Shown: piece by piece, positions 9,863 through 22,974 of the stretch | How the letters are laid out: each line of letters starts with the position of its first letter | How positions within the stretch are numbered: the stretch's first letter is position 1 | DNA from: JAEUIG01 sp046349775 | Lineage (GTDB): Bacteria; Planctomycetota; Planctomycetia; Planctomycetales; Planctomycetaceae | Assembly (NCBI GenBank): GCA_046349775.1 | Contig: JAXMBS010000044.1 | Span: 1 to 46,270 of the forward strand | DNA length: 46,270 bases | Reading direction: 5' to 3' | The notes under the pieces: generated by a model | Database searches by the model: none | What the model was told of the DNA's origin: nothing | Seen by the model: the letters and a program-made list of their open reading frames with translations, nothing else | Program-made: the position numbers and the translations under genes

Positions 9863-10095
9863 TTTGGTGGGCTGTCATAAAGGCGATTGTCTTATCCGAT
9901 TGGGATTAAATGATTTGTGAATGAGCGAATCGCCTTAGCAGGTCGGTACATCATTTGCATTTCCGCTTCTGCAAGGCCGCCCGTTCGGGCCGCGGACTCA
10001 CGTTCAACTGATCGATTCATCGCCGGAACGACTCCGGTCCGGCGAATCACAAACAACAATCACAACTTTGCCCTCTCGCGGGGAGAAACAACGCA

Positions 10096-12012
<1,917 letters not shown>

Positions 12013-12036
12013 TTGTGCGACCGGATGCGAAGCCTT

Positions 12037-12063
12037 GAGGGGTGGACCATCCACCCCTCTTTT
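12037..12063 (+). terminator. rho-independent terminator after dnaK
   Basis: A perfect 10-bp stem, GAGGGGTGGA (12037-12046) with TCCACCCCTC (12050-12059), has a 3-base loop and is followed by TTTT. It begins 24 bases after the dnaK stop codon. Confidence 0.85.
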
Positions 12064-12071
12064 CGTTTACA

Positions 12072-12155
12072 GGCCGTAGGGTGGGCTGTGCCCACCAAAT
12101 GAAAATCGCCACTTTTTTCCAATGGATGATTGATGGGCGCAGCCCACCCTACAAC
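12072..12155. repeat. inverted repeat, GTAGGGTGGGC word family
   Basis: GCCGTAGGGTGGGCTGTGCCCACC (12072-12097 region) is mirrored by GGGCGCAGCCCACCCTAC (about 12134-12153). The flanks also pair weakly (ATGAAAATCGCC...CCAATGGATG). It fills the dnaK-clpB gap and ends 8 bases before the clpB start. A related word occurs at 16079. Confidence 0.82.
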
Positions 12156-12163
12156 TACATACC

Positions 12164-14808
<2,645 letters not shown>

Positions 14809-14821
14809 AATCGTTTGCCGT

Positions 14822-15635
14822 TCACTGGCCGTTTTCCAGGGTGGCGTCGATGGCCTGGAGCGCGGTGAGTGCTGCCAGCGGCAGGGAGATGCCGCCCGCA
14901 GGCGTTTCTGGTTCGCGAGTTGATGCGAATCAGGACGCTGGGCGCTCGCACTCGCGGCGGACTGTCGGGATGGTCAGACCGGCGCCGATTTCAATGCCAC
15001 GACTCGCCGTCGTTCAATCCGACGGAGCCAGCTTCCGTAGCGGGCTTGCTGTTCGCGGTAGCGAGCCGCGTCCCACTCGCAGTCGTCGAACATGAGAGGA
15101 CAGGCCGCTGCCGCAGCGCGCGCGGGTCGGCAACGGAGAACGGGCGCTGATTGTCCTTCGTCGACGTCGACGTGGATGTCACCGGCGGACCAGTGCGACT
15201 GGCCGCATCTCTGCGTGCATTGCGGGTGATGAATCGAGCCGGCATTCGAGAAGCTGCCTCTCCGGAAAGTCCGCCTTCTGGAATTGGCCATCGACATTGC
15301 TCGTGAACACCCACCAACCCAGCGGACACTGCTCGCCCCAGCCGGACGATCCCGAAGCCCGCGTGGGGCGTTGTTGAGCGGTACAGGTTGAGCCGGTGAC
15401 CGAGAAGCCCCAGGCCAGATCGATCCTCGTCGAACAGCCGGGGTGTCGAGATGTCGTAGAACTCGCGGCCTCGGAAGGCCGGATAGGCGTTCCAGAATCC
15501 CTCCGGACCGCGGAAGTCGGAGAGGCCGGAATCGACACCCATGCCGGCGCCGGCCCCAATCAGCAGGGCGTCGGCAGAACGGATCGCGTTGGTTGCACCG
15601 ACGATGCGCGATTCCATTTCGGCGTCAAAGTGCAT
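14822..15635 (-). CDS. Sir2 family NAD-dependent protein deacetylase (sirtuin), several indels
   Basis: Sirtuins remove acyl groups from lysines using NAD. The N-terminal frame from ATG 15635 shows GAGAGMGVDSGLSDFRG followed by PEGFWNAYPAFRG, the NAD-binding signature. Continuing fragments lie in other frames but in correct order: VFTSNVDGQFQKADFPE (the TxNxDxxxxxAG-type block), LLEC, HHPQCTQRC (Zn-binding cysteines and region after the catalytic His), LMFDDCEWDAARY, then VVAL...IRINSR, and ENGQ before the TGA at 14822. The span of 814 nt (about 271 residues) is normal, so the breaks are most likely sequencing errors. It is a single gene, convergent with clpB. Confidence 0.85.
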
Positions 15636-15832
15636 TGAAGGCCCACTTACATCATGCGGCCGCCTGACCTACGACCTTGCGACGGCGGTCGCTATGAATA
15701 TACGCTCAATGCATCGCCGCTCGCGGGACTGTTCTACGGAACGGACGCTTTGAGCGACCATCGGCCCGGCCGACGCTTGCGCCAGACATCTTCACTGGCG
15801 AATTGAGAATCCCTGCTGTGGAGGACTCTCCA

Positions 15833-16069
15833 ATGTCCGTTGGAATTCTGGAAGTTGCACTGTTGCTGGTTGTATCCATCGTCGCGCTATTTGCGACCTT
15901 GCTGGGACGGAACTGGTTCTTCCTGGGAATGATTCCGCTGTTCATGGTCGCAATCATCGTGACGCCGGCGGATCCGGTCAGTTGCCTGCTTGTCGGAACA
16001 CCACTGCTCTTGATCTACGGCTTCACGATTCGGCGATTGAGTGCGTCTTCGACGCATGTAAACAAATGA
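15833..16069 (+). CDS. small membrane protein, two transmembrane segments
   Basis: A 78-residue protein beginning at ATG 15833, preceded by a strong GGAGG (15820-15824) at 8-base spacing, which decides this start over the longer frame from 15803. Hydrophobic segments: residues 5-23 (EVALLLVVSIVALFATLLG) and a second longer stretch from about 27 to 60 (FFLGMIPLFMVAIIV, LLVGTPLLLIYGF), giving two to three spans; the C-terminus is short and polar. No motif reveals a function. The good ribosome binding site and clean frame argue that it is a real gene. Its neighbours, a sirtuin and a methyltransferase, point in other directions. Confidence 0.72.
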   Translation: MSVGILEVALLLVVSIVALFATLLGRNWFFLGMIPLFMVAIIVTPADPVSCLLVGTPLLLIYGFTIRRLSASSTHVNK

Positions 16070-16078
16070 GTTGGAGCA

Positions 16079-16102
16079 ATGGTGGGCATAGCCCACCTAC
16101 GA
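16079..16102. repeat. single GTGGGC-type repeat word
   Basis: AATGGTGGGCATAGCCCACCTACGA is a self-complementary relative of the repeat at 12072-12155 (GGTGGGC with GCCCACC). It lies 10 bases after the small membrane gene and could form a hairpin in its transcript. Confidence 0.6.
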
Positions 16103-16188
16103 TTCTGCATTGTGCCAGACAGCGTCGTTTCCGACGCCTGCCGCACTTAGCCATTTTGATGCTGTGCCACCCGAGGTCAAACTGTCAT

Positions 16189-16815
16189 CTACTGAAACAC
16201 TTGTAGCTGAAACTGCTTGCCCGCCGCTGAACCGATGATTTGCTCATCGATCACGGAGAAACCCTGTTGTCCCGCGAATGATCGCAATTCGTGCGGCGAA
16301 ACGGAATGCATGATGGCTGACAGCCGATGAAGACTCGTGTAGGGCGTGGGGGTGATGTCCGGTAAGGATGAGCCGGAAAGCTGGCTGACGACGCAGAACT
16401 GCCCGGCAGGCGCCAGGAGCGACGGCAATCGCGCCAACACATCCGGCGGATGAACGTATTCCAGCACAAGCGCAGCGTAGATCAGTTCGACCGGTTCGAA
16501 CGTCACAGCGTCTGTTGCAATGTCTCCCACGATCAGTTGGAGGCCCGGCAGCCGCTCCTGGAAGCGAGCAGCAGCAGTCGAAATGTATTCGCGGTTGAGG
16601 TCGACACCCACGACCCGCCGCGTGACCGCAGGATCGACGCGCTCCAGACCGTTTCCGCCGGCACAGCCGAACACGGCGACGGACTGAGGCGAGTACGTCT
16701 GAAGCAGGCGTTCGAACACGTCGGCCAACAGCCTGCTTTGAGCCACTTCGGGCAGTGCCATATGGCCTTCATAGTCGGCCAAGGGAATGTCGAGCCAGGG
16801 ACTACGTTCAATCAC
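16189..16815 (-). CDS. class I SAM-dependent methyltransferase
   Basis: A 208-residue protein. Seen: motif I VAVFGCAGGNGLERV (about residues 46-60), the acidic end of strand 2 VVGVDLNREYI, motif II-like LIVGDIAT, and motif post-II LIYAALVLEYV followed by LPSLLAPAGQFCVVSQL, the usual class I Rossmann order. The substrate cannot be deduced; the fold is often used for small molecules and the N-terminal 45 residues show no RNA-binding domain. The start is GTG 16815, no strong ribosome binding site seen. The frame is intact. It precedes nothing on its strand; upstream is the 3' end of the PQQ-propeller gene in the same direction, 94 bases away. Confidence 0.82.
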   Translation of the reverse strand: MIERSPWLDIPLADYEGHMALPEVAQSRLLADVFERLLQTYSPQSVAVFGCAGGNGLERVDPAVTRRVVGVDLNREYISTAAARFQERLPGLQLIVGDIATDAVTFEPVELIYAALVLEYVHPPDVLARLPSLLAPAGQFCVVSQLSGSSLPDITPTPYTSLHRLSAIMHSVSPHELRSFAGQQGFSVIDEQIIGSAAGKQFQLQVFQ

Positions 16816-16909
16816 TGTGGAACTTGACTGAGTGGATTCAGCGGTCCATATGAGAGATCAGTTCCGAATTCGCGAACCGATTTCATCAGCCGCGAGACTG
16901 GCCTACTGA

Positions 16910-18178
16910 CTACTCCCTCACTTCATAGCACCACAACGTCCCAAAATCGTGGAGGTACAGCTTGCCGTCAGCGAGCACCGGGTAAGTCCAGGTGGTCTTG
17001 CGGGCTTCGAACGGCGTTTCCGGCGGCGTGAAGCGTCCTTTCTCGTGATAACCGTCCGCAGTTGCCTCGACGAGCGCGACCTGGCCGTTTTCGCCATGCA
17101 AGAACAGCAGGCCATCGGCTTCGAGAATGGATGCGGCGCCAATCGAGCGATCCTTCCAGACGACTTTGCCCGTTTTGAACTCAACGCACATCAGACCGTC
17201 GGTCATCGTGCCGTACAGGTAATCGCCGACGAGGACTGTTCCACCAATCGCCTTGGGCAGATCGCGGCCGTTGTAGAGTTCCTCCGGCTTGAACGCACCG
17301 CCGCTGGACGCGACCTTGATGACTCCCGCGCTGCCGCGTCCGCTGGCGGAATACACCAGGTCGCCGCCGATGACGGGGGTGGGGATGTTCGCCGGCCCGT
17401 CGCCGGTCTTCGGATAGTTCCACAAGAATTTGCCGGTCGCTGCATCGACGCCGACGACGCCCACTCCCTTCTGGAGAAACTGGATGTATTGCTTCGTGCC
17501 GCCGACATCGGCGATCACGATCGAGGCATACGCGGCATCGTTCCCTCCGGGGACCGGACACTTCCACTTCACGTCGCCGGTGGCGGCGTGGAGCGCGACC
17601 ATCGTCGCGTCGGCTCCTCCGGGCGTCACGACGACTGTGTCGCCATCGACCAGCGGCGACTCGGAATAGGCCCATACGCCGTACTTGCCGCCGAACTCGG
17701 TACGGACGTTCTTCTGCCAGCGGATGGCGCCGGACGCCGTTTCCAGGCAGGCCAGGTCGCCGTCGGAACCGAATGCATACAGGACGTCGCCGACGACGGT
17801 CGGGGTGGAGCGGGCGCCGGGATATGACGGCGACTGTTTCGGCGCACCGACGATGCCGATGCGCACCGACCAGATCGTGCTCCCATCGGCGGCGTTCAGG
17901 CAGCGAACGTATTCGTTCTCGAGCCCCTCGTCGTTGAGCAGATAGATGCGATCGCCAACGACCGACGGCGTGGAATATCCGCCGCCGAGTCCGTGAACCT
18001 TGTAGACGAGTTTCGGGCCGTCCGCCGGCCACTCTCGGAGCAGGCCGGTCTCGGCGGAGTGGGCATTGCGATCCGGCCCGCGCCACTGCGGCCAGTCGCC
18101 CGCTTGCGCTGAAATCAGTCCGCAGCACGCGATCAGTCCCGACGCCATCACACAGAGTCGCCGTACGGCTACGTGCAT
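16910..18178 (-). CDS. secreted PQQ-repeat beta-propeller protein
   Basis: A 422-residue protein with a signal peptide (MHVAVRRLCVMASGLIACCGLISAQA) followed by the DWPQWRGPDRNAHS block typical of planctomycete PQQ-like propellers. Repeats carry the W-x-x-x-x-G tryptophan-docking pattern (for example ATGDVKWKCPVPGG, GKFLWNYPKTGDG, GKVVWKDRSIG), as in BamB/quinoprotein propellers; no PQQ-cofactor ligands or dehydrogenase motifs stand out, so it is probably a non-enzymatic scaffold. ATG 18178 is chosen over 18238 because AGGAG lies 7 bases upstream and the signal peptide starts there. The frame is clean. Role in the cell envelope is inferred. Confidence 0.88.
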   Translation of the reverse strand: MHVAVRRLCVMASGLIACCGLISAQAGDWPQWRGPDRNAHSAETGLLREWPADGPKLVYKVHGLGGGYSTPSVVGDRIYLLNDEGLENEYVRCLNAADGSTIWSVRIGIVGAPKQSPSYPGARSTPTVVGDVLYAFGSDGDLACLETASGAIRWQKNVRTEFGGKYGVWAYSESPLVDGDTVVVTPGGADATMVALHAATGDVKWKCPVPGGNDAAYASIVIADVGGTKQYIQFLQKGVGVVGVDAATGKFLWNYPKTGDGPANIPTPVIGGDLVYSASGRGSAGVIKVASSGGAFKPEELYNGRDLPKAIGGTVLVGDYLYGTMTDGLMCVEFKTGKVVWKDRSIGAASILEADGLLFLHGENGQVALVEATADGYHEKGRFTPPETPFEARKTTWTYPVLADGKLYLHDFGTLWCYEVRE

Positions 18179-18623
18179 CGTTCGCTCTCCTGTTGTTGCG
18201 CGACCGCGTGCGATCACGCGAGGTTGTTCCTCCGTCACATGGCGATCACTCTACGCGCGACTGCGCGCTCCGCCAAGCGTTGTGGTTCCCGTGACATTCG
18301 AGAAAGGGGAACCGCGAATAAGCGCTGATGGGAAGGAATTGATCGTGTCCAACTGCAGTGTCTCCAAATGCGAGAATTGTGGTTACCTTTGCAGGCTTGT
18401 CGAGCAGCCTCGGAATAATCGCCGGGGCTTCATTCTGGTGTGTCGGGATTTCGACAGAGGCCAACTAACCGGTCTCGCGATCGAGGCGTCCCTCCTTTCT
18501 TCATTAGCGCGCATCAGCGCTTATTAGCGGTTCGCTGCTTTCCGTTCCTTCCGTGTATTCCGTGGTTGAACAAATTGGTTATGATCGATGCTTTCGCTGC
18601 AACGTGACAGGCCAGTTTCGACA
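18179..18623. other. divergent gap between PQQ propeller and DUF1501 genes
   Basis: A 445-nt gap between divergent genes. It contains the widely spaced inverted repeat at 18307-18535 and a TTCCGTGTATTCCGTGG word near 18544-18565. Between the arms, 18345-18470, a frame reads KCENCGYLCRLV with three cysteines and later C-R-D-F-D; it lacks a start of its own and I cannot support a gene. Both flanking genes presumably have promoters here, none clear. Confidence 0.45.
18307..18535. repeat. inverted repeat, AACCGC-AATAAGCGCTGATG family, wide loop
   Basis: GGAACCGCGAATAAGCGCTGATG (left, from 18307) mirrors CATCAGCGCTTATTAGCGGTTCG (right, to 18535). The arms are about 170 bases apart. The words are related to the CGCTAATGAACGCTAAT repeat at 34582-34696. 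Confidence 0.75.
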
Positions 18624-20042
18624 ATGCTGACGCTCTTTCCCACGTCCGGTCGAGTGCCGCGCTTCACGCGCCGGCAGTGGGGCCGCCTGACGACGATGGC
18701 GGCCGGCGGACTGCTGGGCAGCGCCGGTTTGCCGCTGTCGCTGCTTGGTCGCGAGGTGGCAGGCGCGAATGCAACCGCGAAGCGGTGCATCTACATCTTC
18801 CTCTGCGGAGGGCCGTCTCAGCCCGATCTGTGGGACCTCAAGCCCGAGGCGCCGGTTGGAATCAGGAGTGAGTTCTCACCGCTGCAGACGAACGTGCCCG
18901 GCACGATTTTCAGCGAGTTGATTCCGCAGGTCGCGCAGCATGCCGACAAGCTGGCGCTGATCCGGTCGATGACGCATTCCAACAACGACCACAATGGTGC
19001 GATCGTGCATTCGCTGCTCGGCCAATTGCAGTCGAATCTGCTCGAGATGCACGTCGCGCGGCACGACCATCCGGGCCTCGGTGCGATTCTGCACAGCGTC
19101 CTCGGCGATTGCGGTTCGATGCCGCCGTGGGTCGTCCTGCCGCGGCCGTTCGGGACTTACTCGCCGCCGTACAAAGGGCAATCTGCCGGGTTCCTCGGCT
19201 CCGAGTACGACCCGCTGCAGTTCGCCAAGCCCGCCAAAGGTTCGTTGTCGGATGCACCGCTCAAGCTCGACGCGATCCAGCCGGCGGAAAAACTCAGCGA
19301 CGAGCGATTTTCTTCCCGTCGGTCGCTCCTGAACGTCATCGATGCCGACGTCGCCGCGCCGGATGCGGCGCGCGACCAGAACTATGAGCGCGCGTTCGGC
19401 CTGCTGACGAAGGCGGAGACACGCCGGGCGTTCGACCTGGAGCAGGAGCCGGCGAATTTGCGTGACCGCTATGGGCGGAACGAATACGGCCAGAGCCTGC
19501 TGATGTCGCGGCGGCTGATCGAGTCGGGCGTGCGGTTCGTGAACTGCTTCTGGACGTTCTTCGAAGACAACGGCTGCCAGTTCAACCTGTGGGACAACCA
19601 CGGCGTCCCGAACAACGTCTGCGGCATCGACGGACAGGTGACCGGCCGGCAACAGATCACCCATGCTTACTGCACGCCGTCGTTTGACCGGTCGTTTTCC
19701 GCGCTGCTGGCGGACCTTGACGACCGTGGCCTGCTGGACGACACGCTCGTGGTCGTGGCAGGGGAGTTCGGCCGGACGCCGCGGATCAATCAATTCAGCG
19801 GGCGCGATCACTGGGCGCGATGCTACACGCAACTGCTGGCCGGCGGCGGAGTTCAGGGGGGAGCGATCTACGGGGCCAGCGACGCGACCGGAGCGTTCGT
19901 GCTCGACAAACCGGTGACGCCGGACGATTTTCATGCGACGGTCCTGCACGCATTCGGCGTCTCGCCGGAGACGGCGGTTTACGATCGGACGGGCCGCCCG
20001 GTGCGGGTGACCAGCGGGGAGCCGGTGTCGGCGGTGTTTTAG
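18624..20042 (+). CDS. DUF1501 domain-containing secreted protein
   Basis: A 472-residue member of the DUF1501 family, abundant in planctomycetes and related to sulfatases/alkaline phosphatases in fold. Seen: N-terminal RFTRRQWGRLTTMAAGGLLGSAG, a twin-arginine-type export signal; YIFLCGGPSQPDLWDLKPEAP; the FSELIPQVAQHADKLALIRSMTHSNNDHNGA block; RYGRNEYGQSLLMSRRLIESG; WDNHGVPNN; and VVVAGEFGRTPRIN with GRDHWARCYTQLLAGGG. ATG 18624 is chosen because planctomycete members usually begin MLT; ATG 18588 is in frame. Usually such genes pair with a DUF1549/DUF1553 gene, which is absent here. Function unknown. Confidence 0.9.
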   Translation: MLTLFPTSGRVPRFTRRQWGRLTTMAAGGLLGSAGLPLSLLGREVAGANATAKRCIYIFLCGGPSQPDLWDLKPEAPVGIRSEFSPLQTNVPGTIFSELIPQVAQHADKLALIRSMTHSNNDHNGAIVHSLLGQLQSNLLEMHVARHDHPGLGAILHSVLGDCGSMPPWVVLPRPFGTYSPPYKGQSAGFLGSEYDPLQFAKPAKGSLSDAPLKLDAIQPAEKLSDERFSSRRSLLNVIDADVAAPDAARDQNYERAFGLLTKAETRRAFDLEQEPANLRDRYGRNEYGQSLLMSRRLIESGVRFVNCFWTFFEDNGCQFNLWDNHGVPNNVCGIDGQVTGRQQITHAYCTPSFDRSFSALLADLDDRGLLDDTLVVVAGEFGRTPRINQFSGRDHWARCYTQLLAGGGVQGGAIYGASDATGAFVLDKPVTPDDFHATVLHAFGVSPETAVYDRTGRPVRVTSGEPVSAVF

Positions 20043-20221
20043 TGTCTCACGAATAGCAAGTGGTGAGTCGTAGGCTGATAACTGGCTGCCGCCTGATTCG
20101 CGCTCACTCGGCGGGAATATTCTGAAAAACGGTCGATTCACTTCCGACCGTCGGGACGGTTACAATTACTTGACGGTTGCTGCCCGCCTGCGTTGCCCTC
20201 CCGGTTGTCCCGCCTGCCACA

Positions 20222-21259
20222 ATGAACGCTTTCGTCCCATCACGCCTCGCCGTTGCGCTGTTCGCCTGCGCGGTCCTGTTATTCACAAAGTCGACTCGCG
20301 CGGAAGAGATCCTGACCGGATCGGCGCTCCCGATCCTGACCGACAAACCGCCGGAGCCGCCGACGGGCTACAGCGACGCGAAGCAGGCGCTCGCCGCGGT
20401 GGTTCTGGGCCAGGTGCCGACGATCAAGCCTGACGACGCACTGACCGAAGCGGTGAAAGTCACGCCGAACGTCGAGTACGGCAACGTCGGTGGCCGCGCG
20501 CTGCTGCTCGATCTGTATCAGCCCGCGAAACAGGCCGCTCCGGCGCCGGGTCTGATCTTTATCCACGGCGGCGCCTGGCAGGGAGGCAAGAAGGAAGACT
20601 ACCGTTACTACGGACAGCTTTTCGCCAACAAGGGGTACGTCGTCGCGAGCGTCGAATATCGGCTCGTCCGTGAGCAGCGTTATCCGGCTGCCGTCGAAGA
20701 CTGCAAATGCGCCGTCCGGTGGATGCGCGAAAAGGCGGCTGAGATCGGCGTCAATCCGCAGTGCATCGCCGCAGTTGGCGGATCGGCCGGCGGACATCTC
20801 GCATTGATGCTCGGCTACTCGTCCGATGTCGCGGCGCTCGAAGGCGACGGCGGGCACCCGGGAGTCAGCAGCCGCGTCCAGTGCGTCATCAACCTGTACG
20901 GCCCCTGCGATCTGACGACCGATTTCGTCCGCAAGAACGAGTTCGCCAACCGCGTCACCCATGAATTCCTCGGGAAGAAGATCGACGACGATCTATCGCT
21001 CTATCAGCAAGCGTCGCCGATTACGCATCTCGATGCTCAGGATCCCCCGACGCTGATCCTGCACGGCACGATCGACGACGTCGTCCCGATCGAACAGGGA
21101 GACGAACTGGCGGCGAAGCTCAAGGAGCTTGGCGTCCCGTACCTGTATGACCGGCTCCCCGGCTGGCCGCACGCGATGGACCTGGCCAAGCCGGTCAACG
21201 ACCGCTGCGTCTGGTTGATGGACCGGTTCTTCGCGGCGTATCTGAAGGTTGATCGTTGA
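20222..21259 (+). CDS. secreted alpha/beta hydrolase (esterase, BD-FAE type)
   Basis: A 345-residue hydrolase with a signal peptide (MNAFVPSRLAVALFACAVLLFTKSTRA). Seen: oxyanion-hole motif FIHGGAWQGGKKEDY, nucleophile elbow VGGSAGGHLA with the serine near residue 188, DLTTDF and later HGTIDDVVPIEQG (catalytic aspartate region) and GWPHAMD (catalytic histidine). This order fits the carboxylesterase/feruloyl-esterase-like family acting on acylated sugars or polysaccharide esters. ATG 20222 is chosen for the signal peptide; an in-frame start at 20177 would add 15 residues. The neighbour upstream is the DUF1501 gene, same strand, 180 bases away. The exact substrate is unknown. Confidence 0.87.
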   Translation: MNAFVPSRLAVALFACAVLLFTKSTRAEEILTGSALPILTDKPPEPPTGYSDAKQALAAVVLGQVPTIKPDDALTEAVKVTPNVEYGNVGGRALLLDLYQPAKQAAPAPGLIFIHGGAWQGGKKEDYRYYGQLFANKGYVVASVEYRLVREQRYPAAVEDCKCAVRWMREKAAEIGVNPQCIAAVGGSAGGHLALMLGYSSDVAALEGDGGHPGVSSRVQCVINLYGPCDLTTDFVRKNEFANRVTHEFLGKKIDDDLSLYQQASPITHLDAQDPPTLILHGTIDDVVPIEQGDELAAKLKELGVPYLYDRLPGWPHAMDLAKPVNDRCVWLMDRFFAAYLKVDR

Positions 21260-21298
21260 TTGTTGATCGACCGAGGCAGGAAACAGGAAGCCAGACCC

Positions 21299-21369
21299 GC
21301 GTTGAGCGTTCAGAGTTGAGCGTTGAGATGGAACACGTCTCTAAACGCTCAACTCTGAACGCTCAACGC
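21299..21369. repeat. perfect 26-bp inverted repeat, GCGTTGAGCGTT family
   Basis: The arms 21299-21324 and 21344-21369 are exact reverse complements over 26 bases, built of the words GCGTTGAGCGTT and CAGAGTTGAGCG, with a 19-base loop. The pair lies between convergent genes, so it can act as a two-way terminator. It is followed by a run of ATTTCGAATTTCGATATTCGG words. A single GCGTTGAGCGTT copy is at about 37868. Confidence 0.9.
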
Positions 21370-21429
21370 ATTTCGAATTTCGATATTCGGATTTCGGATT
21401 TCTTCCAGTCGATAAACCATCAACCTCCT

Positions 21430-22842
21430 TCACAGCAGTGTGCCGCGGAGGACGACAAGGGCGACCGTGAAGTAGATGATCAACCCGGTCACGTCGACCA
21501 GCGTGGCGACGAAGGGCGCCGAGGACGTCGCCGGATCGAAACCCAGCCGCTTGAGCACGAACGGCAGCATCGAGCCGGAAAGCGTGCCCCACATCACGAT
21601 GCCAACGAGTGAAAACGCGACGGTCAGCGCGACAAGCATCCAGTGCGGGCCGTAAACGTTCGAGAACGCGCTCCAGGCGGCGATCCGGATGAAACCGATC
21701 GTCCCCAGGATGCAGCCGAGCAGCAGACCCGACAGCATTTCCCGGCGCATCACCCACCACCAGTCGTGCAGGCCGATTTCGCGAACGGCCAGCGCGCGGA
21801 TGAGCAGGGTCGCCGCCTGTGAACCGGAGTTGCCGCCGCTGGAGATGATCAGCGGCACGAACAGGGCCAGCACGACCGCTTTGGCAATCTCCCCCTCGAA
21901 GTAGCCCATGGCGGTCGCCGTCAGCATTTCGCCGACGAACAGGATAATCAGCCAGGCGGCGCGCTTGCGGACCAGCAGCAGCGTCGGCGTGTCCTTGTAA
22001 GGTTCGTCAAGCGCTTCGAGTCCGCCGAATTTCTGAGCGTCTTTCGTGGCCTCTTCTTCGGCGATATCGATCACATCGTCGACCGTGACGATTCCCACCA
22101 GGACGCCGTCGGCATCGACGACCGGCAAAGCGGTGCGGTCGTACATCCGGAACACCTCGACTGCGTCCCGGCGATCCTGGCTGACGGTCAGCGCCGGAAA
22201 CTGCCGGTCCATGATGTCGCTGACGCGGCGGCTGAGCGGTGCGAGCAACACTTCGCGGATGCGGATGTCGTCCAGCAACACGCCGTCGTCACCAACGACG
22301 TAAATGTGATTCAGGGTCTCGCTGTCGCGGCCATGCTCGCGAACGTAGTCGAGGACCTGCTGCATCGTCCACTCGGCCTTCACGGAAACATAATCGGTCG
22401 TCATCAGCCGGCCGACGGAATCCTCGCCGTACTCGAGGAGCGATTCGGCAACTTCGCGCTCCTCGGGAGACAGCAGGCGGAGCAGCTTCGCCATGAAGCC
22501 GCCCGGCAGTTGCTCCAGCAGGCCGGTGCGGTCGTCGGCCGCCATCGTATTCAGGATGTCGGCGGCTTCCTGTCCGGTGAGAGCGCCGAACAGTTGCTCC
22601 TGGACCTGGAGCGGCAGGTACTCAAACGTGTCTGTCCGCAGCGGCAGTTCGAGGGCCCTCAGGAGCTGCACCTGTTCCGGCAACTCCAGGTCGGCGACGA
22701 GCAACGCGATCTCGACGGGCAACCAGTGATTGATGAGCTCCCGCAAGGTTTCGGTGTCGCCCGCCTCGATCAGCTCCCGGACTTCGGGGAGGACGAGCTT
22801 TTCCAGCATCTGATCGCGAGCGGGGTCGGTAATGCTGCGCAT
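21430..22842 (-). CDS. mgtE: magnesium transporter MgtE
   Basis: MgtE is a dimeric inner-membrane Mg2+ channel gated by cytosolic magnesium. The 470 residues match. Seen: the N-terminal helical domain (residues 1-140, with LPVEIALLVADLE and QEAADILNTMAADDRTGLLEQLP), paired CBS domains (about 145-275, including VGRLMTTDYVSV and ALPVVDADGVLVGIVTVDDVID), a connecting helix and five membrane spans with the conserved pore motifs VPLIISSGGNSGSQAATLLIRAL, GCILGTIGF and LPFVLKRLGFDPATSSAPFVATLVDVTGLIIYF. The frame is intact. It converges with the hydrolase gene and is transcribed alone. Confidence 0.96.
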   Translation of the reverse strand: MRSITDPARDQMLEKLVLPEVRELIEAGDTETLRELINHWLPVEIALLVADLELPEQVQLLRALELPLRTDTFEYLPLQVQEQLFGALTGQEAADILNTMAADDRTGLLEQLPGGFMAKLLRLLSPEEREVAESLLEYGEDSVGRLMTTDYVSVKAEWTMQQVLDYVREHGRDSETLNHIYVVGDDGVLLDDIRIREVLLAPLSRRVSDIMDRQFPALTVSQDRRDAVEVFRMYDRTALPVVDADGVLVGIVTVDDVIDIAEEEATKDAQKFGGLEALDEPYKDTPTLLLVRKRAAWLIILFVGEMLTATAMGYFEGEIAKAVVLALFVPLIISSGGNSGSQAATLLIRALAVREIGLHDWWWVMRREMLSGLLLGCILGTIGFIRIAAWSAFSNVYGPHWMLVALTVAFSLVGIVMWGTLSGSMLPFVLKRLGFDPATSSAPFVATLVDVTGLIIYFTVALVVLRGTLL

Positions 22843-22939
22843 GGTCGATCGTGCAGAGGGCCGAGTGGCTCGCGTAGATTACACCACGCTGCAACCCGCT
22901 GCACCGTTCGGCCAAAGATGCCCCAAAGGGCGGAAGTCC

Positions 22940-22968
22940 GTTGGCCGGCTGAAGCCTGAACTCCAGCG
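22940..22968. repeat. interspersed repeat word GTTGGCCGGCTGAAGCCTG
   Basis: A single copy of GTTGGCCGGCTGAAGCCTGAACTCCAGC lies between mgtE and the YidD-like gene. I recall similar words as scattered repeats in planctomycete genomes, but no second copy is present in this window. Confidence 0.45.
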
Positions 22969-22974
22969 TGGAAC

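Larger units (their letters stand above)
9410..10095. other. 686-nt divergent gap between pheA and dnaK, locally AT-richer
   Basis: This gap separates divergent pheA and dnaK. The part from about 9545 to 9950 is visibly less GC-rich than its surroundings. It contains a good minus-strand promoter (9726-9754) and a palindrome (9846-9862) described separately. A plus-strand frame stays open from 9210 to 9920, but most of it is antisense to pheA and nothing in it looks like a protein family. No CIRCE element (TTAGCACTC-N9-GAGTGCTAA) is present. Confidence 0.5.

Noticed and set aside
9546..10095. CIRCE element or sigma-54 box before dnaK
   Set aside because: No TTAGCACTC-N9-GAGTGCTAA match; the TTGGCACTTTTGG stretch lacks the GC at the required -12 spacing.
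18345..18470. Short frame with CxxC and further cysteines between repeat arms
   Set aside because: It has no start codon with a ribosome binding site and no continuing zinc-ribbon pattern.
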